Notes under the pieces: model-generated
What the model was told of the DNA's origin: nothing
Database searches by the model: none
Seen by the model: the letters and a program-made list of their open reading frames with translations, nothing else
Assembly: GCA_944548615.1 (NCBI GenBank)
Contig: OX155955.1
Coordinates: 18,734,843 to 18,798,842 of the forward strand
Direction: 5' to 3'
DNA length: 64,000 nucleotides
Source of the DNA: Micropterix aruncella
Lineage: Eukaryota; Arthropoda; Insecta; Lepidoptera; Micropterigidae
Translations under genes and position numbers: made by a program
Part shown: in pieces, positions 10,461 through 22,578 of the stretch
Position numbering within the stretch: position 1 is the first letter of the stretch
Layout: the number at the start of each line of letters is the position of its first letter

Positions 10461-11985
10461 TGACCATTTCACCTTACTGTCGACCAAAATTAGGAATATA
10501 TATTTATTCTTATGAAATAAATAGATGTTTACGCAAGAAAAGGTACTCAGAATGGAAAGCCACGTACAAAGCGGTGCTCCTAAAATTCTCATGAATGTGA
10601 CATGACATGAACCAATAAACATTTCTACATCCAAGCCCATGTTTGGCCATCAAAAATAAGATGTTATTAACAGCTTGTTTCTTGCAATACCCTGACGTTG
10701 CTCATGATCATTATATTAACAACTTGCTCATGACACAAATAATATATCTCTATAATGGAGTTGACATGTCTATGTTAGTGCAGACATTTATTTTATACAG
10801 AAAGGGTAATATGATGTATAGTCATAGTCAACATTATTATTACTCCAACCAGATCAGTAAATGCTATCACTTTAGACAATAGTACATCTTTCTTTGTTTC
10901 ATTTAAAATATCTTCATAGTTTAAAGAATATTTTCTATTAAATTATAAGAATTTACAAATATTCAGAAACATTAGTTTTATTAGGCATCGGTAATCGAGA
11001 CAGAGCATCTGCATTTGAAATGCTGGACCCCTTCTTCTATTGAATGTCACATTTATAACCTTATTAATTATAGCCTATCGAGTTATCCGAGACGCCGAGG
11101 TCAACGTAATACTCTTCTTCCTACCAAATATAAACTGCAAATATTTGTGATCACTAATCAACGTAAATCTTCACCGAAGACAAATTTGTGAAATATCCGC
11201 ATAGTAAACATTATTGCTTATGCCTTTCGCTCAATATTACAATAATTATGTTTTGTTTTGTTGGGTACAAAAATCTTGATGCAAACAAAACTGGGCGGTC
11301 ATTGTCCTCGGTATTGTAGTGTTGTCAATTTTGCAATTTATGCTCCAGTTACAAAATAACTTGCCCATGCGTTAAGGGTTACTTAGAAATACCTCGCACA
11401 TGCATGTCGTTAGGCCGGTGTTCATAATCGGGGTGGCCTAAGCAAATGTCGTTTTTTGCACTCTCCGTTTTATAGAGCATTATTTCACGTTTCTTTTATA
11501 TTAAATCCGATTTTTGTTTGCACAGCTGCGACTGCTCTACAAACGAATATTGAGGTCCACGAATCTGAGATTTTACTAAGTATTTCGATGGTCTGGTTGT
11601 TCAGGTGTATTTATAACATTCTGGAGCCTGGGCATTCAAGATCTTGAAAGCACGTCCCATTGGCTTTTCAAACTAATTTAAGTCTAGTAATATTTTTATA
11701 CAATTGTTATAACGTTCGTTGATTATATAGGGTGATAGATTGCTCAATGCTAAAGTACAACTGGGCAACCCTTTAGGGCGGCGACATTTGCTTAGAATAA
11801 CGGTATCGAAGTACGTCAAATTGTCAGTCCTATTTTTCGATTTTTATCCACTGTCGCAGCACTGTGGGTCAGCTGGTTTGGCTAAGGACAACCGGGATTT
11901 TAAACTTGCTGTCACTAGCGCGTCCAGACGAGGCAGTTGGGTTTTGGTGAAATCGTAAATAATAAAGGGCCATGACAAATGTGAA
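10461..11985. other. No supported feature
   Basis: AT-rich sequence with several short, unrelated open frames (10643-10882, 11456-11647, 11740-11958). None has a recognisable domain or a convincing splice context. Confidence 0.4.
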
Positions 11986-12625
11986 GATAGATAGATAGAT
12001 AGATAGATTTTTATTCGAAGTAGACTTACAGTACTTTCCGAACGTCTTATGTTTCTAGACATTTATGCCTTGCATGTAGGCTTTACCATTGATTACTACA
12101 CTATATAATCAATGGCTTTACGTAATAGTAATATTAATAATAATAATAACACTTTACAAATGGTTTTCATAGCTATGTTACACAAAAACGACTTGACCAG
12201 ACCAATGTATCGCTCAAAAAATCTTCAATTTTTTAATAGCGTTTAGAGCACAAAGTATCAATAACAATTTTTCTAAATTTAGTGTCTGGTAAAAGGGTTA
12301 GTTCCTCAGGCAAAGTGTTATAAAAGCGAACACCGTCTCCAATGACAGATTTACTTACTTTTGCTAACCTAGAGCCCGTAATGGCACGTAATGGAAGTTA
12401 GATAATTGTCATAGATCCAAGCCTTACGAGGGCCAGAAAAGAGCAAGGCATCTATTTTTGCCAGGCACCTACTGAAATGATCTGTTACAAGATCTCCACA
12501 GATGTCTTTACCCTATCCTGATGGCTATTTCGTTTAATAAGAGAGATATTAGAGCCCTTATAGACCAATTTGGGGTCATAGGAAGTAAATATTGTTTCGA
12601 TGCGGGCGAGTCCAAGTCAAAAACA
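11986..12625 (-). pseudogene. LINE 3' end relic, with (GATA)n at its 3' terminus
   Basis: On the minus strand, broken frames read ARIETIFTSYDPKLVYKGSN, then KIDALLFSGPRKAWIYD, then NLPEELTLLPDTKFRKIVID followed by a hydrophobic 'YYKIEDFLSD' type end. This order (a basic region, 'LP.E...LP...F'-like, then 'Y...DF') matches the C-terminus of insect LINE ORF2 proteins. Many stops and frameshifts show that it is old. The element-sense 3' end runs into (TATC)n, seen as GATAGATAGATA at 11987-12007 on the plus strand, a common simple-repeat tail for such LINEs. Clade not determined. Confidence 0.55.
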
Positions 12626-13794
12626 TTTGGAGGGCTTCACCTTTATACAAGCTAAACAGTCACTGAACAGCTCAACTTTCTATAGCATATTATAATGAAA
12701 TACAGTGGAATATAGACTTTGGAAATAGACTTGGAAATAACCTTCGCCGAAAACGACGCGAGCACGCGTCGCACAGTGGGCACGATTAGCATACCAAGGT
12801 ATACTTATCAAGCATATCAAGGTGTGCTTATTAAAGTACGTTTTGGCAACCCTTCAGGTGATGCTAATAGCATTGTCCGACGAAACTAATAGCAATGTAT
12901 TTAGCCAACTATTACATAAGGAATGGTTCTTTAAAAAAGACTGATCGATCATAAAAACCCCTTATTTAACCTGTAGCCATAATTCAATTATTATGGATAG
13001 ATTATAATGCCATATAATACATTAGAATTCCATCTATTAGTCTATTTCAACGTTAAAGCGCGTGATTAAGCATGCACATGTGTATAAGGTAGTACACACT
13101 TTATTCAGGACTTCGTAAGCATATCATAAATAATTAAACATTAAAAAAATATCGAGGCCGTAGTGCCTCGAGCGCATGCTCCCGTCGCTCCCTTTTCTGC
13201 CGGCACTGGTTGTTGTACTCGCCAGTCGCCAAGCTACATGTGAACTAGGAACGCCCATCTATGTAGAAACAAGTGAGACATCGAAAATAGAAAGAAGAAT
13301 AGAAAAAGCTAGATACTTGATAACTGTCTAAATAATAAATGAAGACTAAGCTCTGACTTCGGAGAGTACTTGGATAATTATCTAACTTGTACATGAAGTC
13401 TGAACTCTGACTTCGGAAAGAAAGTTTTCATTTGATCAAATCCAATCGGACGCGATTAACTCCGCGCCGTTTCCGCCAATGAGTCTAAATAACTTTACAA
13501 ATTGCAATATCGTCCTCGGTAGTTCTCTATATACTTTGACGAAATAGCTTTTCTTTGGAAAACCATTTAAATAAATCAACTTTTGTTTGTTATGAGACTA
13601 CTATGGTTTAGGCTTTAATTTCTAAGAAGGACACTTCGGAGACATACCTACTACATTTATTTAATTATTTTTCTCAAACTTTATATTTTCAAGTGCAATT
13701 CTCAACAGTCTGTTTATATACTTTAAAACAGCTGGTTTCAAAATAAGCATATTCTATGCTTTACGTTATCTTTAAATTGCTTCCTATTGTACCT
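12626..13794. other. No supported feature
   Basis: AT-rich sequence. A short direct duplication around CTCTGACTTCGGA occurs at about 13352 and 13405. No ORF over 60 codons is present. Confidence 0.4.
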
Positions 13795-14490
13795 ACTGGT
13801 TACTAATGGTCCCGTGCAGCTTGGCTTCTGTTGGCCAAACTCTGTGTTATCTGGCATGCTCAAGTCACGGTTATACTCCTATGCAGTAACCTTCTCGAAA
13901 AGGGACTTCAAGAGCTAACAGGGCCGCTGTGAACTTCTGCCACGGCTGTTATCATGCATTCAGAAGCGGCTATGATCAGAAGATCGCGGATTCATGGAAA
14001 TACCTCGGGTTAAACTGGGCGGTTTAGGTACAAAGCTGTGTCAGTCACATTCTGGCACCTTCTGGCGAATAACCAGGGGGTAGTTGTCGACCTGACGTCA
14101 TCTATCCTTGAATCAATTCGTTGGCCACCCGATCCCGAGTGACCATGGCGGGCAAAGGGCGCCTCGGTCTGCAATATATTCAAACAGAATAACCGCTTAC
14201 GTCAGGTAGTGACCACGCAAGCGATCTCGAATCCATGACCAGACCGGAGTACGGATAAATCTGGACAATTCCGGTAGAAACGGCGAGAGGTCGGACTGCT
14301 GGGTTCACTTGCCAGAACCTCGCGGTAAGACATTGAACTCTGACGGGCATGTTAGTGTAGCTATACGGTGGACTGTGTTGTCCCTAAGTATCTACGTTCA
14401 CCCCACGGTTGAAAGAATGACTACATATCGTTATACCATCCTGGGGTGACGGGTTCGGCCGTTGTAAGTAACAGCTCCAAAGTGTACCTA
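13795..14490 (+). repeat. Interspersed repeat family B, copy B3 (long 5' form)
   Basis: The first 240 bases match 29050-29290 (blocks GGTTACTAATGGTCCCGTGC, CTTCTGTTGGCCAAACTCT, AAGATCGCGGATTC). From about 14060 onward the copy joins the common family B body: GGGGGTAGTTGTCGACCT, TTGGCCACCCGATCCC, CAAGCGATCTCGAA, TCGCGGTAAGACATTG, CTCTGACGGGCATGTTAGTG. It ends with ACGGGTTCGGCCGTTG, a slightly decayed hairpin. It shows that the 5' block of B4 and the 3' body of B1/B2/B6 belong to one longer element of at least about 0.7 kb. Confidence 0.7.
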
Positions 14491-16680
14491 CTGATACGAA
14501 ACCATGTCGAGATAGAGGTGAATTAAATTTTATACAACCACTTCCTAGTGCTACATATCTACTGTAACGGACCCTAAGTCTATTACATACGTTCAACAAA
14601 TGCATCGATTTCCAGTGAAATCCACAGACACAATTCAGCTATTATTTTGACTCGTGCAGCTATGAATCAGCACGATGAAACAATATTTTGGATTGCATCT
14701 TTTCTTGGCCTATATAAACCGGCGAAAAAGCAACCAAATTATCATTCCCCGAGGTTGCGACGGCATATTCGGCACTCTCTCTCACGAGTTAGGTCAACGA
14801 ATCCGACTCCTTGGTTTCCTTTCCTCATTCTCCCTGAGTCTCGAATCATCAGTCTGTAATCCCAGACTCGAGCCGTGCCCAGTACAAGATACTAAGAGCA
14901 TACAATCCTCATCCGTATATCCTCGTAACCGCAGTCGCGCATCTATACACTCGCGTCAACGTAAACTATTCGGCAAGCGTTATAACTGGCAATATTCAAA
15001 CCTTCGATCAATAAATTCCTTCTACTTCACATCAAAACCGCCTTTCAATACGGAGATAACTCGTAAGTTGATACCACCACCTCACACCGAACAACCTGGA
15101 GTCTTGTGAGGGGTGGTCCCTCACACTACAAAACGTGTGATACCAACGACATGAGTTCTAGATCTAGTAAACCTGCAGGCGCCTTCCGGACTACCATAAT
15201 TATTTCATAAGACTATAGTATGTTTTCTCCAGTTAGAAAAATCAATTTAGTTACGAAGTAACTTTGTTGTTATACGAGTATATATACGCAAAATGCGTAT
15301 TCATAGGCTAACCGCCCGATGGCATCGTTTTATGTCAAAACATCAAAAGTTCGTCAGCCGGATGTGTTTAGCAACCGCCTGGCCACAGCCCTTGCGGCCG
15401 TAGATAGAGAATGCTGCTGTAAAACGTACTATGTTTAACGTTTAATGCCTGGAACATGTATTGAATTTATTGTTATTTTGACAATAACTAAACCAGGCCA
15501 CGCTTCGCTGTGGCTCAGTCTGATATGAAATTAAAGGAAAGCGCACCGATGTCGAAGCGCACCGAAGTTATCACCGGTGCGGGGAAACTTTTGTCGTTGT
15601 GCCAAAATTTCATTTTACTACAAATACCCGAGCTTTTTCTTATGCAACGTTGTGTCAAAATTCAAGCTTTTCAACTTTTGCGATCAAAAACATACGCAGG
15701 CTGATTTTTTATATATAAATATTAAACCAAATAGTCGTTAACTAGAATGTATTGTGAAAACTGTCTTGAAGAACATACAAAAATATAATCCCCTGGATGT
15801 CATCATACAGAGAAAATTGGTAAATAGTAGGGACCCGAAAAAACGACAGCGCTCTTAGCAAAAGAGTTTAAATAATGATATCACTCCCTTCCTATAAAAT
15901 TTTATATATATATGTATATAACTTAATTTAATCATCAGCTATAATATTAACTTAATTGGATCATCTCTTGAGTCTCCAAGAGACTGGTAATTCCTCGGTA
16001 TTAATGCCACTTTTCAATGTTCACTTTTCAAGACTCTTTGCGCTATTTATGTGTATTATTTATGTCTGTATTGATTTATAACGGTTTTAGAGCATTTTCG
16101 TAAACTGAAACTGAATTCAAAATGAAATATTTAGTAAAATACTGTCGTGGTCGCAAAAGAAATAATTTACCCTCGACTAAATTCGTCGTTTGGTTCCTTT
16201 GTTCTCTTCCTCCGCCCTTTCAAGTTATTTATGAGTTGCGCGAATAATTATTTATATTTAAAACAGAAGGAAAGCATACTCTTGCCCATTACTGGGTATA
16301 AAATGCTGCCTAACTGCTATAATTGCACTGAGAAAAATATTAGACTTCTTACTAAATTACCATTTTGTTATTACGGTTTAATACCAAATAATGATGTTCC
16401 AATCGTAATTTTGTTGAATTACAAGGAATTTAGTTGAAACTCCATTACTTGATTATAAGTTTTGCAATGCTCAGTACGGGTAATACGAAAATAACGGTAT
16501 AAAGTAGCTTCAACGTGATTCTTGTAACTGACTGTAACCTTACGTATGTGATAATATGCTGTCATAGTAAAAGCAAGATCTCCTTATGTGCCGTAATGAA
16601 TGTGCGGTGTAGTTACCTTACCCGTGATATGGTAACCACACAGTTATGCGTCTTGTTGATACATACGCATGGACCACAGT
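14491..16680. other. Unassigned sequence; TATA-like box near 14710
   Basis: CTATATAAACCGGCG at about 14710-14724 is a good TATA-type box. The downstream 400 bases are non-repetitive within the window, which could fit a solo LTR or a degenerate promoter, but no paired copy exists here to prove it. A 144-codon frame at 14675-15109 has no domain. The rest to 16.68 kb is AT-rich and uninformative. Confidence 0.3.
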
Positions 16681-16751
16681 ATATACATACATACATACAT
16701 ACATACATACATACAGACACACACACGCACACACACACACCCACACACACC

Positions 16752-16812
<61 letters not shown>
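16681..16812 (+). repeat. (CATA)n then (AC)n microsatellite, 5' flank of the R1-clade LINE
   Basis: Roughly eight CATA units are followed by a mixed ACAC/ACGC/ACCC stretch and then at least 25 uninterrupted AC units ending at 16812. The poly-Thr-His and poly-Val-Cys frames across it are translations of the microsatellite only. It forms one half of a flanking pair with 21771-21841. Confidence 0.95.
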
Positions 16813-16813
<1 letters not shown>

Positions 16814-17114
16814 ACAGGCAGAGGTGATACTGCTATGTGGCGCGTCCCCGGGTGGCGGATAGGGGAATGCCCCCTGTTTGCGTAGTGCGACGGAGGGTAG
16901 GAGTGAAATAAAATAGCTCCCGCGAACCTAAACACCCCAAGCCAAGGAGGTGAGACATCGTGTCGAGGGCTCGATGGTACCAGAGTTATGGTGCCGCAAG
17001 CGATTCCCCTGGGGCACCTGGTCCAACCCCGGGTGTATTTAAGTGGCCTTACTCCTGAAGAGCTATCGTAAAGGGAGCGGACCTTTTAGTTCGGGCGTAC
17101 TCGTGGAAACCAAA

Positions 17115-18478
17115 ATGGAAGAAAACAAATTAAAAAAAATAAATACTCTGAAGATCGGGCAGCACGCACAACAAGCAGCGCTTGATGCAAGCGCGGGGAT
17201 GAAAAAGATGGAAGCATGGGATCGGCTGGAAAAGCTGATATCTGGGCTTTACGACTTTGCTAATCCTTAGGCAAACGCCACATGGACACCACCTTCGACT
17301 TAAGGAGATTAAGTCGATTAAGTCGAAGGTGGTGGCCATTGGCAACGCCTTCAGACGACTCAGGGAGATGAAGGCAGCTAAGCCGAGGTTAACTCAGCCC
17401 CAGCCGAGCCTCATACCGCCGATTGTGCAGACGCCACCGACACCGTTGCGCACTCGGACCTATTCCGAGACGACGGCTAAAGATACGGAAGCAGAAGAAG
17501 GCGAGGAAATGTTGACGCCAAATTCCCGGGACCTAGTTACGGGGAAAAGGCGGAAGCGCACCTCACCTGAGGCGGACGTCAAAGAGGCAAAGAAGCGCAA
17601 AGAACAGCCAGCTCCGCCACCGCCCCAGGCGGAAACCCAGCCCCCCAAAACCGAGGAGTGGCAGATGGTCAGAAAAAAGAAGAAGAAGACGAAGAAACAG
17701 CCGAAAGAGCCGCCCTCGAAACAAAGGAAACGAGCGGCAAGACCGGAAGCACTCATCATCCGCCCGACGGACAAGGGGTCTTACTCCGAAATCCTCAAGA
17801 GGATCAAGAAGGACGCGACAGCCGGCGAGTCTCAACAATTTCCTTGACAAGATCCGTAAGACAGCCACGGGAGACATGCTGATCATCCTCACGAAGGAGA
17901 ATACCGACAAAGTCCCCGACCTGCAGGCTGCCCTGACCAAACTCCTCGGAGAAGAGGCGGAGGTCATCAGCAAGACACCGGAGGAAGAACTCGAAATCAA
18001 GGACCTCGACGAGACGACGACGAAGGACGAGGTACTCGAGGCACTGAAGAAGGCCGCTGGGGACGACTCCAAAATCCCATCGAATGCAGTTAAATCGCTG
18101 CGTAAAGCATATGGTGGCACCCAAATGGCGTGGGTGAGACTACCGGTGGAAACGACGAAGAAAGTTGTCGGGAAAGACGGCAAGATCAAGATAGGCTGGG
18201 TTACCTGCCGGATTAGAGGAGTGGAGAGGCCCCTAAAGTGCTATAAGTGCTGGGACTTCGGGCATCTTGCTAACAATTGCAAGAGTAAGGTAGACCGCTC
18301 CAAACTCTGCATAAAATGCGGCGAGGACGGCCACTTGGTGGCCAATTGCAAAAAGGAAGCTAAATGCGCCCTCTGTGTCACGAAAGGCTTCGCGGACAAT
18401 TGAGCTCACATCGCTGGTAGCAATAGATGTCCGGTGTACAAGAAGGCTGTCCAGGCGTCAAAAATAAAAGGACGATGA
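17115..18478 (+). pseudogene. ORF1 (gag-like, CCHC zinc knuckles) of the R1-clade LINE, frameshifted
   Basis: The start chosen is the ATG at 17115 (MEENKLKKINTLKIG), because upstream codons lie in the leader. The reading passes through three frames: 17115-17270, 17266-17830 and 17834-18478. The middle part is a lysine/proline-rich basic region. The last part has a DLQAALTKLL-type region and then zinc knuckles CYKCWDFGHLANNC and CIKCGEDGHLVANC. A third knuckle begins CALC, but a TGA at 18401-18403 stands where a cysteine codon would be expected. After it the frame stays open through AHIAGSNRCPVYKK to a TGA at 18476-18478 that overlaps the ORF2 start. The first frame change lies at a fold-back (17287-17334). 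The product would bind the element RNA. Confidence 0.8.
17287..17334. repeat. Perfect inverted repeat inside ORF1
   Basis: The 17-base arms CACCACCTTCGACTTAA and its reverse complement flank a 14-base spacer. The spacer contains TTAAGTCGA-like sequence, that is, a third partial copy. ORF1 changes frame here, which suggests that the fold-back arose by a local templated duplication after insertion, or is a sequencing/assembly error. Confidence 0.8.
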
Positions 18479-21470
18479 AAGTACTGCAGCTCAACCTCAA
18501 TCACTGCGAGGCTGCACACGACCTGCTAACGCAGTCGGTGCGGGAGCTGAAGCCCGACCTCGTCATAATCTCGGAGCCATACAAGCATCTCAATGCTCAG
18601 CCGTGGGAGACTGACACCACCGCTAAGGCCGTTATTTGGTCCTGTGGTAAGTATCCCTTCCAGACGGTTGCCAACACGACGAAGAGCGGCTTTGTAAGAG
18701 CTAAGCTAGATGAAATCTACTTCTACAGCTGCTATGCACCACCTAGCCTATCCATCGACGAGTTTGCGGACCTCCTAGACCGACTAACAGAGGATGCGAA
18801 GCAGCACATCCCCGTGGCAATCGCTGGGGACTTCAACGCCTGTGCAGTCGACTGGGGGCAGAAAGAAGACGAACGCGAGGGGGCAAACGCTGCTAGAGGC
18901 CATGTCCTCATTGGAAGTGGTCTTGCTAAACAGTGGCGAGAAACCAACGTTCGAAAGAGGAGAGGCGAGCTCAATCGTGGACCTCACCTTCGTGAGCAGC
19001 AGCCTCGCTAGGGGAAGCTGCTCTTGGGAGGTCATGGATATCTACATCGCCAGTGACCATAACGCGATCTTCTGGGAGGTATCCACCAAACGGAAGACTG
19101 GACCAGCACCTAGGAAGACGAATGCTGTTGGCTGGAAGACGAACGCGTTCGACCCCAGCTCACTCCAGGAAGCCTTCGACGATCGTCCGATCAATGGTAG
19201 CAATGCCACGGAGAAGGCGCAGGAAGTCATTAGGAGAGTCACGTAAGCTTGCGATGCAGCTATGCCCCGTAAGCGCAGTGCAAACAAATTCCCGTCGGTA
19301 TATTGGCGGAACGATACCATCGCCGCCCTTCGCAAGGATTGTATCCGGGCGAGGAGACGGGCACAGCGAGGCCGGAAGAAACCAGACTCCGAAGAACTGG
19401 AGAACAAATACAAAGAGGCACGTCGGACGCTCAACAAAGCGATCAAGGTTAGTAAGGGCCAGTGCTGGAATGAGCTCCTTGACGAAGTTGAGGAGGGCCC
19501 GTGGGGGAGACCGTATGGTATGGTCATGAAGCGGCTGAAAGCCAGCCGATGCCATCACCTACCTGTCCCAAGCTCCTGAGAAAGATCGTCGCGGTGCTTT
19601 TCGCACAACAACCAGAGCTCGACTTCTCCACTGAGGAGCACGTCATGGAGGTGATCCCCCCAGTAACTCCTGCGCAGCTGCTGGAAGCATGTGGCCGATT
19701 CGGAAACACTAAGGCGCCAGGACTGGATGGAATCCCCAACGTTGCCCTGAAGGTGACCATCAACGCAGCACCTGGAATATTCCTGGATGTATACAACGCG
19801 TGTCTTCAGGAAGGGATTTTTCCTACAATGTGGAAGCAACAGAGACTGGTACTTCTTCCCAAGGGAAAGGAGCCACCAGATGATCTTTCGTCCTATCGTC
19901 CACTCTGCATGCTGGACACCGCCGGGAAGATACTGCAGCGTATAATTCATAAGAGGATAGAAGATATAGTCGAGCTACAACTGGCCGACAACCAATACGG
20001 GTTCCGTAGAGGCCGCTCCACCTTGGATGCCATCAACCTAGTCATCTCGATTGGACGGGACGCAATATCTGGCACCAGGTGGAAATCGGGCACAAAGCAG
20101 TACTGTTTGGTAGTAACGTTGGATGTCAAAAATGCCTTCAACTCTGCCAGATGGGACTGCATCATGGAGGCCCTAGCGAAGATGAACGTGCCAGGATACC
20201 TGCGGAGGATAGTTGGAAGCTATGGATATTTGGAAGCACCGACAGGGTCCTAAAATATGACACGGATGATGGCCCCAAGGAATACAGAGTCACCGGTGGT
20301 GTTCCCCAGGCCTCAGTGCTTGGCCCTCTCCTGTGGAACGTCATGTACGACGGTCTCCTGAAGCTGACTCTGCGAAGAAGGCTACACTCGTCGCATTTGC
20401 GGATGATGTGACCCTCGTAATCGTCGCTAAACAACTGGAGGAGATCGATTACATCTTTGACATGACTTACGCCACGATCCGTCAATGGATGATCTCGGTG
20501 GGACTGATGTTTGCAGATCACAAGACAGAGGCCGTGCTGATCCCTAGCAGGCAGAAAATTGAAACTATCACGCTGCGAGTCGGGGACCACGAAATCACTT
20601 CCCAATAGTCACTACGGTATCTGGGAGTGATGATCGATGTCCGGCTCAGCTTTAAGCAGCAGTCAGAGCACGTCGGTACCAAAGCGGCGGGAGTTGGGAC
20701 GGTCTTGTCTCGGCTCATGCCCAACATTGGAGGCCCGAAACAGAAAAGAAGAGCACTGCTGTCGTCGGTCACCACGTCAGTCCTTACATATGGGATTGCC
20801 ATTTGGGCTGACGTACTGTTGATCCAGCAGGCACGACGGAAGGTGGCGTCGGTCTACGGGTTGAGTGCCCTCAGAGTGGCCAGTGCATTCCGCACGGTGT
20901 CGGAGGATGCTGTGTGCGTTATCACCGGGATGCTGCCTATCGGAATACTCGCGGAGGAACGAAGATGCCTCTACAGGCAAAAGGGGTCAACAACGCTAGG
21001 ATCAGCTGAGCTGAAGACGGACGAGAGAACCAACAGTCTGCATCGATGGCAGTTGCTTTGGGACGCCTCGACCAATAGGAGATGGACTCACCGCCTGATC
21101 CCGCAGGTGGACGCATGGGTCAAACGGCCACACGGAGAGGTCAACTATTACCTCACCCAGATGCTCTCAGGACATGGGTGCTATCGGGCCTATCTTCACA
21201 ATTTTCACCACGAGGATTCCCCGGAGTGCCCGGCCTGCGCAGGAGTCTCCGGAGCATGTATTCTTCGTGTGCCCGCGCTTCAACGCGTCCCGACGCGCTT
21301 TCGAGACTGCAGTCGGAGGAAGGATTCAGCCTGAAAACCTGGCGGAAGCTATGCTTTCGACAGAGTCAGCCTGGGAAGCAACCAGCACTTTTGCGGCGGA
21401 AGTCCTAAAGGACCTACGCCAAGCTAAACAGGAGAGATACAAGGGCAAGAGGAAAAAGAAGAACCACTAA
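18475..21470 (+). pseudogene. ORF2 (APE endonuclease plus reverse transcriptase) of the R1-clade LINE, frameshifted
   Basis: Start ATG at 18475 (MKVLQLNLNHCEAA). Endonuclease motifs: QLNLNH, IISEPY, YAPPS, AGDFNA..VDWG, then after a frame change SIVDLTF and SDHNAIFWEV. Reverse transcriptase motifs: GLDGIPN, LLPKGKEP...SYRPLCMLD, NQYGFRRGRST, TLDVKNAFNSARWD, then after a further change GVPQASVLGPLLWN, and FADDVTLV as the catalytic box. Downstream come LRYLGVMID, a thumb region, and a C-terminal CPAC...EHVFFVCPRF zinc knuckle split between frames. I count about five frameshifts and two in-frame stops (TAA 19244-19246, TAG 20606-20608). The FADD box and C-terminal knuckle fit the R1 clade. No RNase H domain was seen. 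Confidence 0.85.
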
Positions 21471-21770
21471 GAGGAAGGAAGCAGTGACTTCGACTATCCG
21501 AAGGAAGAGCTAAGGCTTAATCCTCCCCCCGCGCTGTAATGCCTACCGGCGATCCCACGGGGAACAGGAGGCAGGTGGTAGAGGATGTTTTTTAGTCGGT
21601 ACGGGTTGCATATTCGCCGAGCCAATGATACATGTCGGGTCTCACCAACCACGGCGGCTCGTGGTCAATAACGTCAAAAGACCTGACCAAGCCCGACACT
21701 CCACCCTGGGAAGCCCCATCCCGGGTGCGTACGTAAAAAGTATTTTTAAACCTCTACATACAAAAAAAAA

Positions 21771-21841
21771 ACACAGACACACACACACGCACGCACGCAC
21801 GCACGCACACACGCACACACACATACCCACACACAGACATA
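21771..21841 (+). repeat. (AC)n/(GCAC)n microsatellite, 3' flank of the R1-clade LINE
   Basis: ACACAGACACACACACACGC continues through GCAC repeats to ACATACCCACACACAGACAT. It directly follows the A-tail of the LINE and mirrors the AC-rich run before 16813, so both probably come from one original target microsatellite. Confidence 0.9.
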
Positions 21842-21846
21842 GGTAA

Positions 21847-21895
21847 ACCGTTGTCAAGATAGATGACCTATCTTGTCATCTATCTTGACAACGGT
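21847..21895. repeat. Perfect inverted repeat
   Basis: The 21-base arms (ACCGTTGTCAAGATAGATGA plus C, and its reverse complement) flank a 7-base spacer. It lies just beyond the AC microsatellite. Confidence 0.85.
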
Positions 21896-22009
21896 AAACA
21901 CCGAAATATAGAACCAACATTTTTCACTAATCATTAGTTTTTAGATATACTAATCGCCTATTCATTTCCAGCATAGATTCTCGACTTTCACTTTGTTGTG
22001 TTAACACTG
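21896..22009. other. Short unassigned spacer
   Basis: Nothing was recognised between the fold-back and the next LINE tail. Confidence 0.4.
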
Positions 22010-22195
22010 TATGAGGCAGGAAGAAGTCCGGTTGGCCAGACTTCTAATACCACAGCAGGGATTGACTGTAAGATATCGCTATCGCGATAAGTCCGCCATT
22101 TGTGCATAAATTGTCTTTTTTATAAAACCAGCGTAATATTCATTAAGTTACGTTTTTATAGCACAATAAAGTTATTCTATTCTATTATTGACCAA
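22010..22195 (+). mobile_element. LINE 3' UTR tail
   Basis: The sequence has GATAAGTCCGCCATTTGTGC, a T-rich stretch, then CACAATAAAGTTATTCTATT with a TTCTATTCTATT end. This layout (a GATAAG.CCGCC block, then AATAAAG and a short simple-repeat tail) is one I associate with LINE 3' ends in lepidopteran genomes. The family assignment rests on memory and is unverified. No coding part is preserved. Confidence 0.4.
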
Positions 22196-22539
22196 CACTG
22201 AAAGAATAGAGAAGAAAAAAAGGCGTGGAGTCGCTCCTGGTCTACACAGACCAGATAAGTCTCCTTTCATTTAGTTTATACGTTAATTTATTTAGTAATA
22301 ATACATAATTTCAATTTGAAAATAATAATTTAGCTAATCTAATAGCTTGATTTTTGAGATATATGGATGAATAGTGATCGTTAGTCGACTGCAAAAGGAC
22401 CTTTAAACTTACATTGCACCGTCGAAAGTCGTGCACATCCGTAAGTATATCTCATTCAAATATTAGCATTTCCCGATCCAAGCTGGGATTTCCTTCGCTG
22501 CTTTTTAAGTAGCTTTTACTAATTTTATTTTAAATAAAA

Positions 22540-22544
<5 letters not shown>
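22196..22544. other. No supported feature
   Basis: AT-rich sequence between the LINE tail and the (TA)n array. Confidence 0.4.

Positions 22545-22574
<30 letters not shown>
22545..22574 (+). repeat. (TA)n at the 3' end of PLE copy 1
   Basis: About 15 TA units abut the 3' end of the Penelope-like copy. Confidence 0.9.

Positions 22575-22578
<4 letters not shown>

Larger units (their letters stand above)
16813..21770 (+). mobile_element. R1-clade non-LTR retrotransposon in an (AC)n target, near full length
   Basis: About 4.96 kb: a 300-base 5' UTR, a gag-like ORF1 with CCHC knuckles, an ORF2 with APE endonuclease and reverse transcriptase, a 300-base 3' UTR, and an A10 tail ending at 21771. 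Both ends abut AC-rich microsatellite. In the R1 clade the Mino and Waldo families are known to insert into (AC)n and (ACAY)n repeats, so the flanks and protein type agree. Frameshifts and nonsense codons in both ORFs make it inactive. The 5' end seems complete because a GC-rich leader begins immediately after the AC run, but without a second copy that boundary is inferred. Confidence 0.85.

Noticed and set aside
16515..16935. Thr-His and Val-Cys repeat frames
   Set aside because: They are translations of the (CATA)n/(AC)n microsatellite beside the R1-clade LINE.
17460..21408. Minus-strand and out-of-frame open frames of 60-208 codons across the R1-clade LINE
   Set aside because: They are shadows of ORF1 and ORF2 in GC-rich sequence. 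Only the plus-strand readings carry domain motifs.
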